Assembly: GCA_914767715.1 (NCBI GenBank)
Contig: OU612069.1
Span: 2,792,001 to 2,856,000 of the forward strand
Source: Membranipora membranacea
Lineage: Eukaryota > Bryozoa > Gymnolaemata > Cheilostomatida > Membraniporidae
DNA: 64,000 nt
Direction of reading: 5' to 3'
Shown here: positions 47,533 through 59,936 of the stretch, piece after piece
Layout of the letters: every line of letters begins with the position of its first letter
Position numbering within the stretch: the first letter of the stretch is position 1
Program-made: the position numbers and the translations under genes
The notes under the pieces: model-generated
Told to the model about the DNA's origin: nothing
Database searches by the model: none
Seen by the model: only the letters and a program-made list of their open reading frames with translations

Positions 47533-47919
47533 TAGGCCAGAAGCAGCCTAGCAATAACTGCTCTATAAAATAATGGCCGGACAATTTTTGATGGCAGGAA
47601 ACTGATCGCATATTATACTTCATTGATCTTTCTTCTGTAAAATTCATCGGGTGTACCCAGTTGTAGTGGTCATATTTAGAAATTAAAAGGTGTTTTGTTT
47701 TTGCATTATAGGTGTGGGAAACATAACTCCTATTCTGTGTAATCTTACTAATCTAATCTTCAGGGAATTCCAGGTTGAAACTGCATTGTGGGGATTTTGT
47801 TGACTTGCCATTTGATTTACCAAGTAAACTTGCAGAAGTCTGCTCGTGTTAGATCAGGACAAATTTAAAATTTTCAATAAGTATATTCTCAGATCTTTAT
47901 GAGGTTAGTATGATATTGT

Positions 47920-48900
47920 CTTGCGGCAGCATATCCGCAATATTTATCAAAATTGCATATAATAAGTGAAATGTTAAGAATTCAAAGAATGTGTTTCTAG
48001 GGTGGAACAACGTGCTGAATCCAAAATTAAGGGTGTACCCAGTTGTAGCGATCATGTCAGCGGCAGCATATCCTAATTTCTTCTAAAAATTGCTTTTAAT
48101 GTGTGAAATATTAAGGTGTTTCAAGGGTATAACAACGAGCTGAACATAAAGGTGTAACCTAGAACAAGTTTGATCCAATTGCCTGCATTCCTGTTGCTCC
48201 CTTCAACTGGGGTCACTCAGAATGCAGGCAAATGGACCAAACTTGGTCTAGTGTACCCAGTCGTAGCAATCATACCAGCGGAAGACCGGCAGCGCGGCAG
48301 CATATCGCAATTTTTCCTCAAAATCGCTAATAATACGTGAAATGTTACGAGTTTAAAACAAGGGTATATCTAGAGTAGAACAACGTGCTGCGGCGTGACC
48401 AGTGGATCGGGGTCACTCAGAATGCAGGCAAATGGACCAAACTTGGTCTAGTGTACCCAGTGGTAGCAATCATATCAGCGGAAGACCGGCAGCGCGGTAG
48501 CATATCGCAATTTTTCTCATAATCGCTAATAATACGTGAAATGTTACGAGTTTAAAACAAGGGTATATCTAGGGTAGAACAACGTGCTGAATCCAAAACT
48601 GAGAGTGTACCCGGTTGTAGCAATCATGTCAGTGACAGCGCGGCAGCATACCTGCAATTTTCTTCTCAATCGGTTAGGTAAGTGAAATGTTAAGTGATTA
48701 ATATGGTCAGCAGGAAACACGACTATATGTATGATTTTAACAAGATAATCTATCACATCATTTTAAAAGGTCAGCGACAGCACTACATCTCAACGAGAAC
48801 AAGACAAAAGGCAGCACAGTTGTAAGACTGCCCAAAACATGATAGCGTGAGACAAATCTGATGTAGGAAAAAAGAGTGTACCCAGTTGAAGAGGTCAGCC
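47920..48900 (+). repeat. 150-220-bp tandem array inside the foldback element
   Basis: Units start at or near 48033, 48251, 48452, 48606 and 48874 with GTGTACCCAGT(T/C)GTAGCAATCAT, and contain CAGCGCGGCAGCATATCGCA, CGTGAAATGTTACGAGTTTA and TAGAACAACGTGCTGAAT. The two units at 48251 and 48452 are nearly identical. One unit carries a complete short MITE (48159-48251) and the next carries only its right half (48411-48451). Amplification therefore followed the MITE insertion. Confidence 0.8.
48159..48251. mobile_element. Short palindromic MITE, best copy
   Basis: The left arm CTAGAACAAGTTTGATCCAA, continuing TTGCCTGCATTC, is mirrored by the right arm GAATGCAGGCAAATGGACCA continuing to GGTCTAG. 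The loop is about 25 bp. It matches 151-239 and, weakly, 11410-11492. It is nested in the tandem array. Confidence 0.75.
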
Positions 48901-49824
48901 GCAGCACTACTGCATATCCCAAATGTTCACACTATCGATATGAGATTAGTGGGAAGTCAAGAGTTTGATGCAGTTGGCACAAGTCAAGACAATAGTCCTG
49001 GGTTCTACATAGTAATGTTTTATCATTGCATGAGGTGGTTGGTTAGAGACAGCGCTATCACATATCCCCATATCATTTCATTAGCATGTTAGGAAAGTAT
49101 GCGAAGCTGGCATATCTAAGTTTTTCAGACTCTGACAGTTGGGTTTCTTTCTGAAAAGTGAGGTACTCATTGAACTCTTTGCTCATGTATTATGCAAAAG
49201 ATATCCCGTCGAAAAATGACATAAGAGGCAATTGAAACGTCAAAAATGTTGTTAGTATTGCCCCAAGACAGTAGTCTCAAGACCATACAATATCATACTA
49301 GTCCCATAAGAAGTTTGACATAATTCAATTGAAATTTTTCAATTTGTGCAGGTCTGATACGAGAAGACTTTTCTACAAGTTTACTTAGTGAATTAATTGC
49401 CATGTCAACAAAATCCCACAATGCAATTTATTACCTGGAAATCCCTGATGATTAGATTAGTTAGATTACACAGAATAGGAGTTATTTCCCAACACATATA
49501 ATCCCAAAACAAAACACCTTTTAATTTCTAAATATGACCACTACAACTGGGTACACCCGGTGAATTTTACAGAACATACACCAATGAAGTATAAAACGTG
49601 ATCAGTATCCTGCCATCAAATATTGTCCGTGCCATAACAACTTATGCTATAGCTGCTTCTGGCCTATTTTTTCCAGATAGCCTAAAAGTTTCTCATGTAA
49701 AACCCCTATACAATGAGGGTGATAAAAATGTTACTAAAAAGTACTTAATTTTTAAATTAGAGATCTTTTAGAGATGAATTCTCTAGCAACAAATATTCAT
49801 ATTGCTCAAAACCAAAACCACCGA

Positions 49825-49940
49825 GAGTGGCAGACATTTCGCCAATGTACATTACGCCAATGAAATGTTTTGCCATTAGCAAACTTGCCAATCATGTTTT
49901 GCCAAAAATATTCTGCGAATCTCATTATGCCAATCACACT
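49825..49940. repeat. Short degenerate GCCAAT repeat
   Basis: Six or more copies of a 13-17-bp unit (TTTCGCCAATGTACA, TTACGCCAATGAAA, TTGCCAATCATG, TTTGCCAAAAAT, TATGCCAATCAC) in a row. They resemble the internal repeats of small DNA transposons. The region 49667-50390 holds nothing else recognisable. Confidence 0.6.
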
Positions 49941-50389
49941 CTGGAAAAGTATGTCGTGGTAAGCTATTTCACGTTGCATAAGTTGCAGAGGGTGCAGCAG
50001 TATTCCTTGGTGAGATTAATTCCTAAAATGCAGAAAGACAAACCGCGGGAGGCAAATCTACAAGTCGGGATCAAAGTTCACAGCTATCTTTAAACTCAAC
50101 TTCAGTGCACAGCTAACAGGGTGTGGTGTTTAAACAACCTTCAGATAAGAAACTGTAAGGTGTAGGTGGTATACTTTTACCTGTAAGAGGTCTATCTATC
50201 AAAGGCACAGCTCAGAGTTACCAATCAAACGATTGATGAGAAAATCTATGTTGTGGATAATCAAACCACCAACTTATATGAAGGCCTATGTTTGTTTCTC
50301 TAGGACTCAAACAATGTAACCAAGTATGCACATAATGTTGATTCAAATGATGATAAATCTATAAACTTTCACCATGAGTTGTAGGATAT

Positions 50390-51900
50390 TTTATCAGACT
50401 TAGACAAAGTCGATGTCAGTGAGCCTTACAGAATCCAGCTAAGGGAGGCTTTGACACCATGCCATAGGAGGTGTCACAGCCACAAATTACGATAGTCAAA
50501 AAGCAGCTGGGCAACATGAAGAGTAAGGGAATCATACCTAAAGTGACTGTACCTACTGTCTGGTGCTCAGGTATGGTTCAAGTACCTAAAGAAGACCCTA
50601 CTCAAATCAGCATATGTGCTGACCTCACCAAACTAAATTTTGGTGTAAAGCATGACACCAATCCCAGCAGTTCTGTCGACCCAACTTTTTCATCAAAATA
50701 TCAGGGACGAAACTCAGTTTATTATGAGATACCACAAGAAGACAACCCCCAATACTACTTGCTACATTATCACTCCATTTGGATATGTGCCATTATTGGT
50801 CTCATAAGTTCAGGAGATATCTTTCAGCGCTGCATGTTTGATATTTTTCATAGGCTTGTTGGTGTAGTGTGCCACATGGACAATTTACTAGTATATAGCT
50901 TTGTAAGTGAGGACGAACACGATGATAGAATGTGTAAGGTGAAAAATGTCTGTCTTGTAAGAGTTCAGTGAAACTCTTAGGTCACATCATCAGCCAGCAA
51001 GACAAGTCGTACATCCTGACCCTAAATGTATACCGGAAATTTTGGAGTTACCCATCCCTAATTGTGTGAAAGCGTTACTCTCATTTCTTGGTTCTTTAAA
51101 CCAACTAGATAAATGGGCCATAAATTATTTCCTAGATTATTAGACTTAGTACACCCTCTAAGAATCAAACCCAACTATGATTGGACATGGAACACTAATA
51201 TGATCTCTCGAGAGCACCCTGTCTAGGATGGTATCATGTACAAAAACTATCGTCATTATGAACGATGCCTCAAACCAAGCACCAATAACTGTATTATTCA
51301 AGGTTCAATCCAATGAGTCATGCAGACTCTTCGCCTCAATCCGATGACCCAACTCTACAACATGATGTGCTTCGTCAACTATGAATGGCCTGATATCTTA
51401 CAGATGTCAAGACTATCCTCAAACAATACTGGCAAAGTGAGTCTGGAATAACAATCCTTGACAACCTATTGTTATACAACCAGAGAATAGTGATACTGAT
51501 CAGCGAGAATAGTGAAATTTTTAAACCCATACATCCCGGTCATCTGGTGGTGGTCTGGGATATCTCAAGACATAGCCAAGATGGTAAGAAATTGTCGAGC
51601 CTGCCAACAACACCAACCAGAGGGTCGTGAGCCTCTGAAACCATCTATGATACCTGACAGACTGTGGCAGCATGTATCCTCACTTCGATGGCAACACAGC
51701 CTAACAACAGAATTGTACACAAGAAGGCAACGTTACACCTTTGAGATCATGACGTGATTGATGATGGACATTATTTTTACATCAATTTTAATATCAGGAT
51801 ATGTTGGACCAACTCATCCTCCACAATGAAACCCACAACAACCTGCATCGTCCAAATTATGAACCACGTTGCATATTAAACGAGGGGGAATCAAGACCCG
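50390..51900 (+). pseudogene. Decayed Ty3/gypsy-type retrotransposon pol (RT, RNase H region, integrase zinc finger)
   Basis: Ordered motifs across broken frames: REALTPCHRRCHSHKL (RT entry), KKQLGNMKSKGIIPKVT, WCSGMVQVPKEDPTQISI, CADLTKLNFGVKH, ISSGDIFQRCMFDIFHRL and GVVCHMDNLLVYS. A KLLGHIIS-like and ALLSFLGSLNQLDKW region follows, then NDASNQAPITVLFKVQ (RNase H). The integrase part has WWSGISQDIAKMVRNCRACQ and EPLKPSMIPDRLWQ. The catalytic box reads HMDN instead of YxDD, so it is dead. No long terminal repeats or gag were found. Confidence 0.8.
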
Positions 51901-53700
51901 CAGATCCTGTTGGAGTGGATTTTGACGTGATTTGATGGTTAGTGCTTTGGAAACAGAGAGAACCTACTCTAGTCTCAGTATTTTTTGGTTGATATTTTAT
52001 TCTTTTTAAATGGCTGTGCAATTTAGTTCATAATTAAAAAAAAAAGATCTCCTGTCAAATAACATTAAACATTACATAATTTGGTTTTCAAAATAGACCT
52101 TGACAATCTCAAATATATTTAAGCTCGACACATTTTTGAGGAGTTGCCCGCTTCCTCAACAGGAAGGGATTACTCTACACAGTAACAGTTAATGTTCTGC
52201 TTTGGTGTTTGGCCCCTAGTGGTTCGAAAATATTTGACAAGCTTAATGATTTATTGTATCAATATACAATTATCTATAGAATTCAAGAATATATCATAGA
52301 TTTAAATAGTGGACTGGCAGTGAAATTTTGAAAAATTGCCTTTTCAGTTTCACAGTAACTGTTGCAAATTTGTTTAAACCGCATGTTTCTAACATTGATC
52401 AACACTGATTAATTGTACATTAACTGAAATACATTGAAAACATTGAGGCAGCAATTGGGAAAATGATGCAGTAAATTATGTTACGCAAAAGCGTGATAAA
52501 AATGTATGCAGTATTACATGCATAAAAAAATGTATAAAAATGGATCAGCTATTTTGGGTGATTGTTGAGCATTGAGAGAGAAATGTTTATGCTCATAACT
52601 TCTCTACTATTGAATTTATCATCAAAAGCCACGATCAAACCTTGAAAATACTCCCTAGTTCAATGGAAGCTGGTGTGCATTATATGTTGTTAAACCTATT
52701 TTCAGCTTTTTAGAGTGAGATGAGTGCTGCTTTAGACCAAATATAGCTAGTTTAGCCTCAAAAGTCCAAATATCTCAAGATGTAAAGCCATAATCCATCA
52801 AAGGTTGCTTCGATTAAAATCTAGACAATCTTCTGCTGTTCATCATGCTGACAACAAATTTGACTGACAGCTTACTGAATTTCTGAATTGTGGTATGAAC
52901 ATTTTGTCCTAAATCAGTGAAAATTTGTGTTATTATCTGTTACAGTAAAAGACCAAATTGGTATGTTAAGTTGGAAATTTTAGTTCATGCATTATTTTGG
53001 TTGAATGTATTGAATGAGGGGTCAGAAATGGCCCTATTCTATTGCACAAAATCAATTTTAAGACTCGAAGACAGGAGGCCTAAAACCAATTGTAGTTTTA
53101 CTAAAATGTCATTCCTCCAGTTAGTGTGATGCCTCCTCCATATGGTGAAAGCATAAACTTATCGAATACCTCAATAACAAGGCACAGAGGGCTCATTTTA
53201 AAATTGGCACTTTTTGACCCAACTACAAGGATTTGAGAAGTTTCAACTACGAATATAACTATTAAAAATGATCACCAACACCAATTGCTGTTCACTCTGG
53301 GATTCCATTCTTCTGTAGATTAGCTCACGGTCATAGGGTTTTACAGCCGGGAGTTTCTATTCCATTCCTTTCAATCAAAAAATCTAAAAGAGCTTTACCA
53401 ACTTGGAAATTTGACTCATGTTTCAGTGAGATGGTCATGGCGTCGAGTGGGCTGAATAGCAGGTTGGCCGGACCGCTACCTACCAGCTGGTGGTTCTTAT
53501 GGTAGGAGGGAACGAATTAGACAACTGGTGCTCCCCAAACTAGCTCGCTGACCGCATGGATCACCTGGCTCAAGACATTTTAAATGCAGGAGTAGAAGCT
53601 GTTGCTTTTGTGGCCGCGGTCAAATTCACTGTACACTCAGGGCATATAAGGTAATTTGGTGAACCCGAGTTACCCCCACATCTTGAAAAGGCCAAAAATC
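51900..53700. other. No recognised gene
   Basis: AT-rich DNA with only short frames, none with a recognisable motif. No tandem or inverted repeat stands out. Confidence 0.4.
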
Positions 53701-53724
53701 ATATAAATTATAAAGCGAAAAACT

Positions 53725-56110
53725 TCTTTTGTGACTGGCATAAAGTTATCAAGCTACAGACCTCAGATTTTCAGGACACACTCACAAACTGTGTATTTCT
53801 TTGCCCCCCGTGAAAGTGGAATAATTGCATTCATAAGCCGGCAGCAGGGCAGCAATTTATATCATTTCTTAACTGTTTTCGGTAAAGCTTACGATATGTT
53901 GGCAGATATTTTCCTTTTTTACTAAAAAATATAACCACTATGTTCCTCAGAAGATGAGCAATCCAATGATATAAAAAACTGTGCTGTCATACCATTTGAA
54001 GCTATGCAGCTGCTCAAAAGAAAATGTGCTTCTACATTATTTTACTGATTTGCAATGATTTAGCTGTGCACAAATATGCTGATTGTGTGTGTCAGGGGCG
54101 TATATTCTAAAAAAATTCACTCACTGACTTTTCAGAGATGAGCATAATAATCGGGCGCAGCCCGATCCACACGCCGTAGGCGTGGCGGGGAGGGTGTGGG
54201 AGGGGCGCTTAATCGCCCTCCCACCACGGAAATTTTTGCATATCGGTAGCAAAATAGTGCAAGCAGAGAGGTATTTCAATAGCTCACTGAGCTATTGGGT
54301 ACTTTCAGAAAACAACTCAATAGCAGTAGAAGATTACGGTAAAAATGCTCCAGTTATAAAGCACCCATTTGAAAAAAACTGACCTTGATGGGATTCGAAC
54401 CAACAACAATCTGATTAACAGTGATTATTAGGCAGACGCTCTACACACTGAGCTATTCAGCTAATATACCCCACTGGTGTGTGTATTCATTACCAGTAAT
54501 TTAATGTAATTATTATAATACAGTATTCATGCTCCACTAAAGATGAGTCAGACACTGTTTTGCCAATGTCACATGAAGTCTGTGTAATTCAGTGGAAAAT
54601 CCCCCATTTTGTAAACGCAGAGTTCTGGGTTTGACCCCAGTCTGGGGTAATTTTTTTATACTCTCAATATGGCTATAAATCATAATGATCGTAAAGAGAA
54701 ATCTTCTTTTGTTGCTGGCCAAATAATTTATCGAGCTACAGACCTCAGATTTTCAGATCATACTCAAAAAATGCCCGCCATAAAAATGGAAGAGTTGCAT
54801 ACATATGCCGGCAGCAGGGCAACAATTTATATCATTTTTAAACTGTTTTCACTAAAGCTCTTGATTTGTTGGCAGATATTTTCCTTGTTTACTAAAAAAA
54901 ACACAATGTTCCTGGGAGATGAGCAATCCAATTATATAAAAATGTGCTGTCAAACCTTTTGAAGCCATTCTGCTGCTCTAAAGAAAATGTGGCTACACAT
55001 TATTTTACTGATTTGTGATGCTTTATAGAAAGCTTCTATTGTAGCTGGCATAAGCAATTATTGAGCTACAGACCTCAGATTTTCAGGACATACTCGCAAA
55101 ATGTGTATTGCTTTGCCCCCCATGAAAGTAGAATAATTACATACATATGCCGGCAGTAGGGCAGCGATTCATATCATTTTTTAACTGTTTTTACTAAAGC
55201 TCTCGATATGTTGGCAGATGTTTTCTTTTTTTACTAAAGAAAATGACCACTATGTTCCTCAGGATATGAACAATCCAATGATATAAAAAATTTTGCTGTC
55301 AGACCATTTAAAGCCATGCTGCTGCTCAAAAGAAAATGTGCCTACACATTATTTTACTGTTTTGTGATGCTTTAGAGAAAGCTTCTTTTGTAGCTGGCAT
55401 AAGCAATTATTGAGCTACAGACCTCAGATTTTCAGGACATACTCGAAAAATGTGTATTGCTTTGCCCCCCATGAAAGTAGAATAATTACATACATATGCC
55501 GGCAGCAGGGCGGCGATTTATATCATTTTTTAACTGTTTTCACTAAAGCTCTCGATATGTTGGCAGATGTTTTCCTTGTTTACTAAAGAAAATGACCACT
55601 GTGTTCCTCAAGAGATGAGCAATCCAATGATATAAAAATTTGTGCTGTCAGACCATTTGAAGCCATGCTGCTGCTCAAAAGAAAATGTGCCTACACATTA
55701 TTTTACTGTTTTGTGATGCTTTAGAGAAAGCTTCTTTTGTAGCTGGCATAAGCAATTATTGAGCTACAGACCTCAGATTTTCAGGACATACTCGAAAAAT
55801 GTGTATTGCTTTGCCCCCCATGAAAGTAGAATAATTACATACATATGCCGGCAGCAGGGCGGCGATTTATATCATTTTTTAACTGTTTTCACTAAAGCTC
55901 TCGATATGTTGGCAGATGTTTTCCTTGTTTACTAAAGAAAATGACCACTGTGTTCCTCAAGAGATGAGCAATCCAATGATATAAAAATTTGTGCTGTCAG
56001 ACCATTTGAAGCCATGCTGCTGCTAAAAAGAGAATGTGCCTACACATTGTTTTACTGATTTGTGATGCTTTAGAGAAAGCTTCTTTTGTGGCCTGCATAA
56101 GGTACAGACC
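53725..56110. repeat. 349-bp tandem array, about six copies, one split by an insertion
   Basis: The marker GAGCTACAGACCTCAGATTT occurs at 53751 (variant), 54733, 55063, 55412, 55761 and (truncated) 56102. Spacing is 330-349 bp except for the first gap of 982 bp, which holds an insertion at about 54090-54670. The units at 55412 and 55761 are almost identical, while outer copies are more diverged: the usual sign of recent expansion from the middle. Units contain GCCGGCAGCAGGGC and TGTTGGCAGATGTTTTCC. No long shared frame. Confidence 0.9.
54382..54470 (-). mobile_element. tRNA-like SINE head inserted in the 349-bp array
   Basis: Minus strand: GAATAGCTCAGTGTGTAGAG (A box) and TTGGTTCGAATCCCATCAAG (B box), with about 20 extra bases between anticodon and B-box arms. 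Part of the roughly 580-bp insertion that separates array units 1 and 2. A second B-box-like piece (GGGTTTGACCCCAGTCTGGG) follows at 54629-54650. Full cloverleaf not closed. Confidence 0.5.
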
Positions 56111-57080
56111 TCAGATTTTCAGGACATACACTGAGTTTCATTCCCCATATATCATTACCCAACCAGCAACCTCAAAAAACTATCCTAGATTCCACTCTTA
56201 GAATTTATCCATCCAATTTCGTAAATGAAGTTGCATTTCTAGCCACATTTTTGGTAGGCCGCCACTGGAGTACAATATCAATTGTAAGCAGAGGCTGTAC
56301 ACACGGGCATTCTTCTCATAGAGTGTTATCATGTGTGCTATCCATAATAAAATATGTAATTGTGTGGCTAATTAAAGTTGTTTTTTTAAAAACAGGCGCA
56401 TGAGCTATTGTTTGGTGACAAGATTAAGTCAACATAATCTCATAATTGTGTTGGTTTGTGATGGTTTGTGTTGTCGCAATGTCTCTCTGTTTAGTCATAC
56501 ACTGAAATGATTTACTATGTAGTGCTCTCATAGGTAGGCATACTAGTAGTGATTGCTTATTTATTTATTTATAGAGGCTTACAAAAGGATGGCTAATAAT
56601 TTAGGTTAGCACAATACAATTTTGAATATTATCATGGGCTAAGGCCCCTGTAACTCTTTGCTGTCTGTATGGCATCACAGCCATTAACACAGTGAGCAAT
56701 ATCCTCATGACAGTAGATACCATAGTAAAAATCTTTCATACTGGGATTCATCTGGATACCCAACTAATCAAGCTGTTGATGGCATATGGCCGAGGAGCTA
56801 TTGGTGCCTGCATTTGTAAAATTTCTAACTCAAATTAAGCTGCAAAACAAAATCCCTCCCCTGCCTTCTCTGGTCTTCACCTGATTGATTTGATTGATTT
56901 ATTACATATCACAGACAATATTACCCATACATGACAAGTTGGTAGACCAAGAAATCAGGAGGTCTCCGCGGACGAACTCCCGACCCGGAGTACCACTCTG
57001 CGCGTCCCGCAGTGAAGGTGTAATTTGGCCGTTGTTGTCATTTGTTTTAAGCCAAAACTAGGAGGAGAGATGGTATGTTA
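56111..57080. other. No recognised gene; short homology to 61585-61690
   Basis: 56128-56173 (GAGTTTCATTCC...CATTACCCAACCAGCAACC) resembles 61588-61683 in the same orientation. A GC-richer patch at 56960-57030 resembles an RNA-gene-derived or SINE fragment but lacks box sequences. Nothing else supportable. Confidence 0.35.
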
Positions 57081-57082
57081 AT

Positions 57083-57245
57083 AGGCAATTATATCTAGGT
57101 ATTTGTACTGTGGGGGTAGGAGAACATAGTTTTTCTTGCAACGAGAAGCTTGAAAAGTCTTCTGGGTGAAGAAAGCTTAAAAAAGGGAGGAAAAAGGGAG
57201 ATAGGGAGGAGGTGGGAAATACCCCTATAAACTGGGAGGCTCTCA
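57083..57245. repeat. 160-bp dispersed repeat, inverted partner of 61427-61585
   Basis: Shares TTGCAACGAGAAGCTTGAAA, AGTCTTCTGGGTGAAG, AAAAAGGGAGATAGGGAGGA and ACTGGGAGGCTC with the reverse complement of 61427-61585. Strongly purine-rich on the plus strand. The two copies enclose the 191-bp array and the MITE at 60968, but the inverted repeat is short for the 4.2-kb gap and may be coincidental placement of one family. Confidence 0.75.
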
Positions 57246-57342
57246 ACCACTCAGGTTTAGCCCGAGTTACTCAGATTTTTGGGTTCAACTCAGGCTTCTC
57301 AGGGGATTTTAGAATGTGAGCTAAAATCTCAGATTTTGCTCG

Positions 57343-57545
57343 TTGGCAGAGATGAAAAATATATAAACGATGCTAAATGTTGCCTTACAATAATTTATGT
57401 CATATTATTAATGAATGATCAGGTATTAGATTCTAGTTGTGATAAGCTATGCTCTCACTGCGCTGCCTATTCAAGTCATTTATGTGAAATTGATATGGCT
57501 AAATTCCAATTTGCATTTGAGAATGCTTTTAAAATGTAGCTTGTA
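57343..57545 (+). repeat. Diverged outlying copy of the 191-bp repeat
   Basis: GGCAGAGATGAAAAATA, TGTGATAAGCTATGCTCTCA and TATGGCTAAATTCCAATTTG align with the 191-bp units starting at 58105 but with many differences and a shorter middle. It lies about 560 bp ahead of the array, implying an old dispersed ancestor from which the array grew. Confidence 0.6.
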
Positions 57546-58104
57546 ATGAACTTGATTGAACATGAACATGATTGAATGAATCTAGTCTTTAATTTGAATA
57601 TCAACACATTACACCCCAACTTGCCTTTCTGTCAAAGCATCTCGGTTCAGACTGAGATGACATGCATATTTGATCACAGGGTCAACACTGCTTGATGTTT
57701 TAAGCAGATAGTTGGACATTTATATCATTGGAAGGTGGCAAAATAATGCGCTTTCCCAGGAAAGTCTTATCTGCTTGTTTAATAGCTGATAGATTGACTT
57801 TCAGCTTGGCAGCGTCTTAATATTGAGAAGCCATGTTCTCGGGCAATACTAATAATATCCAAAGTGATCGTATCTAAATTATTTTTTGGTGTGGATAGTT
57901 GTGACAGCCCATTGAAATAATGAATTCATTGGTGACAAGGAATTTGCAACTGCATTGTCAATTTGTTCAAGTGGTGTTTTCTGATGGTTGCTGACAGCAG
58001 CTCAGGATTTGTTTGCTTGTTGTTGAAGTCGCTTTCTTTATTTATTGCGTATGCCTCTTGTTGTGTACTCTATTCTAGATCACCTTGCTTGCATCGCTAT
58101 TTTT

Positions 58105-59085
58105 GGCAGAGATGAATAATAAAGATAACATCAAACTTTTGCATGAGAATTATGTGTGGTATTTGTTGTGGGTATTTGATTTCATTTGTGATAAGCTATG
58201 CTCTTACTGCACTGCCAATCCCAGTGATTTGCAAAATAGATTATTATGGCTAAATAGAAATTTGAATTTTAGGAATGTTAAATAAGTGATTTTGCGGGTG
58301 AACCGGATAAATCCAGGCAACATCAAACTTTTGCATGAGAATAATGTGTGGTATTTGTTGTGGGTATTTGATTTCATTTGTGATAAGCTATGGTCTCATT
58401 GCACTGCCAATCCCAGTGATTTGCAAATAGATTATTATGGCTAAATAGAAATTTGAATTTTAGGAATGTTAAAAAAGTCATTTTGCGGGTGAACCGGATA
58501 AATCCAGGCAACATCAAACTTTTGCGTGAGAATAATGTGTGGTATTTGTTGTGGGTATTTGATTTCATTTGTGATAAGCTATGGTCTTATTGCACTGCCA
58601 ATCCCAGTGATTTGCAAATAGATTATTATGGCTAAATAGAAATTTGAATTTTAGGAATGTTAAAAAAGTCATTTTGCGGGTGAACCGGATAAATCCAGGC
58701 AACATCAAACTTTTGCGTGAGAATAATGTGTGGTATTTGTTGTGGGTATTTGATTTCATTTGTGATAAGCTATGGTCTTATTGCACTGCCAATCCCAGTG
58801 ATTTGCAAATAGACTACTATGGTTAAATAGAAATTTGAATTTTAGGAATGTTAAAAAAGTCATTTTGCGGGTGAACCGGATAAATCCAGGCAACATCAAA
58901 CTTTTGCGTCAGAAGAATGTGTGGTATTTGTTGTGGGTATTTGATTTCATTTGTGATAAGCTATGCTCTTATTGCACTGCCAATCCCAGTGTTTTGCAAA
59001 TAGATTATTATGGCTAAATAGAAATTTGAATTTAAGGAATGTTAAAAAAGTCATTTTGCAGGTGAACTGGATAAATCCAGGCAAT
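58105..59085 (+). repeat. 191-bp tandem array, about five copies
   Basis: Identical landmarks (TTAGGAATGTTAAAAAAGTC, GGTGAACCGGATAAATCCAG, TGTGATAAGCTATGGTCTTA) recur exactly every 191 bp at 58453, 58644 and 58835 and with small changes in the first and last units. Each unit opens a 60-codon plus-strand frame and a 64-codon minus-strand frame. As 191 is not a multiple of three and each frame ends inside the unit, these look like by-products of sequence identity. The units differ by only one to a few bases. Confidence 0.92.
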
Positions 59086-59936
59086 GATTTCAATAGCATC
59101 ACATTACACAAATTATATTATGCCTTTCTACCCTGGCGGCTCGATTTGTCAGCCTTTAAATCAATATGTATACAAAGACATTTTTACATCATGGGGATTC
59201 ATTTTCACCTGTGGCGATGGCCTTGGTTAGTCCATATGAATTGGTTCACCTGGATCAAATCTAAAATTATTTACGATTATTTTTTATGTTTACAAGAAAT
59301 GCTCTAGGTTTTTATTGATTTACTTGCCATCACAAACATGAAATGTTGCGAGAAGAGGATGCATATACTTTGTCATTAAAGGAGCTTGCTACTGATGTAT
59401 GGAACTTGCATTTGAGGGCATCGCTCTAGCAAATTTTGTATGATGTGATGCTCATCAGCAAAACAGCACAATAATATCGAGGTCGCCTACGTCAAGCCTA
59501 AAATTCTTAGCAACATTAAAAACTTTTCTTAGTAATTTCTTGTCTATGGTACATATGCTCGTGTCACATACACTGTATGTGACATGCCTATATTGCACTG
59601 TCATGGTTGCCATGGTCCTAATCTGATTAATTGTTATACTCTTCCGCATTTACTTCCATTTTTTGCACATTTAATTACCATCTAAATGCGGAGGTTGGCC
59701 ATCAAAATAATGACGTATCATCCCACCCGTTTCTATTTTTACGACCTATTTATACAGGTCAGTATAAAGAACAGTGGTTTTTGCTTTGAAGAATCAGTTA
59801 CAATTAGGAGTTACGATCGGGAATTACGTGTGACAGTTACAACTTGGCGTTGCAATTTATCAGTTGCCTGGGGCATTTGCCCCAGGATGTAGTTCAGTAA
59901 TAAAATCATCAAACTGCCGAAAAACTGCATTCAGTA

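Larger units (their letters stand above)
47533..49666. mobile_element. 2.1-kb foldback element with about 400-bp inverted arms and a central tandem array
   Basis: The left arm begins TAGGCCAGAAGCAGC at 47533; the right arm ends with its complement at 49666. Alignment by eye runs from the ends inward for about 400 bp (47535-47935 against 49664-49265), with long matching blocks such as AGAAATTAAAAGGTGTTTTG and AACTCCTATTCTGTGTAATC. Both arms contain GTGTACCCAGTTGTAGTGGTCAT-like sequence, the start of the repeat unit amplified in the centre. No transposase frame and no clear target duplication. The architecture recalls Foldback/Galileo-type elements; the family is not identified. Confidence 0.75.

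Noticed and set aside
44928-49100. SAM-domain exon for the SAMHD1-like gene
   Set aside because: I searched both strands for SAM-like helical motifs next to a donor of the right phase and saw none; a first exon beyond this region remains possible.
58105-59017. Repeated 60-codon and 64-codon ORFs as a multi-copy small-protein family
   Set aside because: The repeat is 191 bp, not a multiple of three, and the frames end within each unit. Identity comes from tandem duplication, with no evidence of codon-level selection.
58105-59085. CRISPR-like regular array
   Set aside because: Units are contiguous near-identical 191-bp copies without unique spacers, in a eukaryotic genome with introns.
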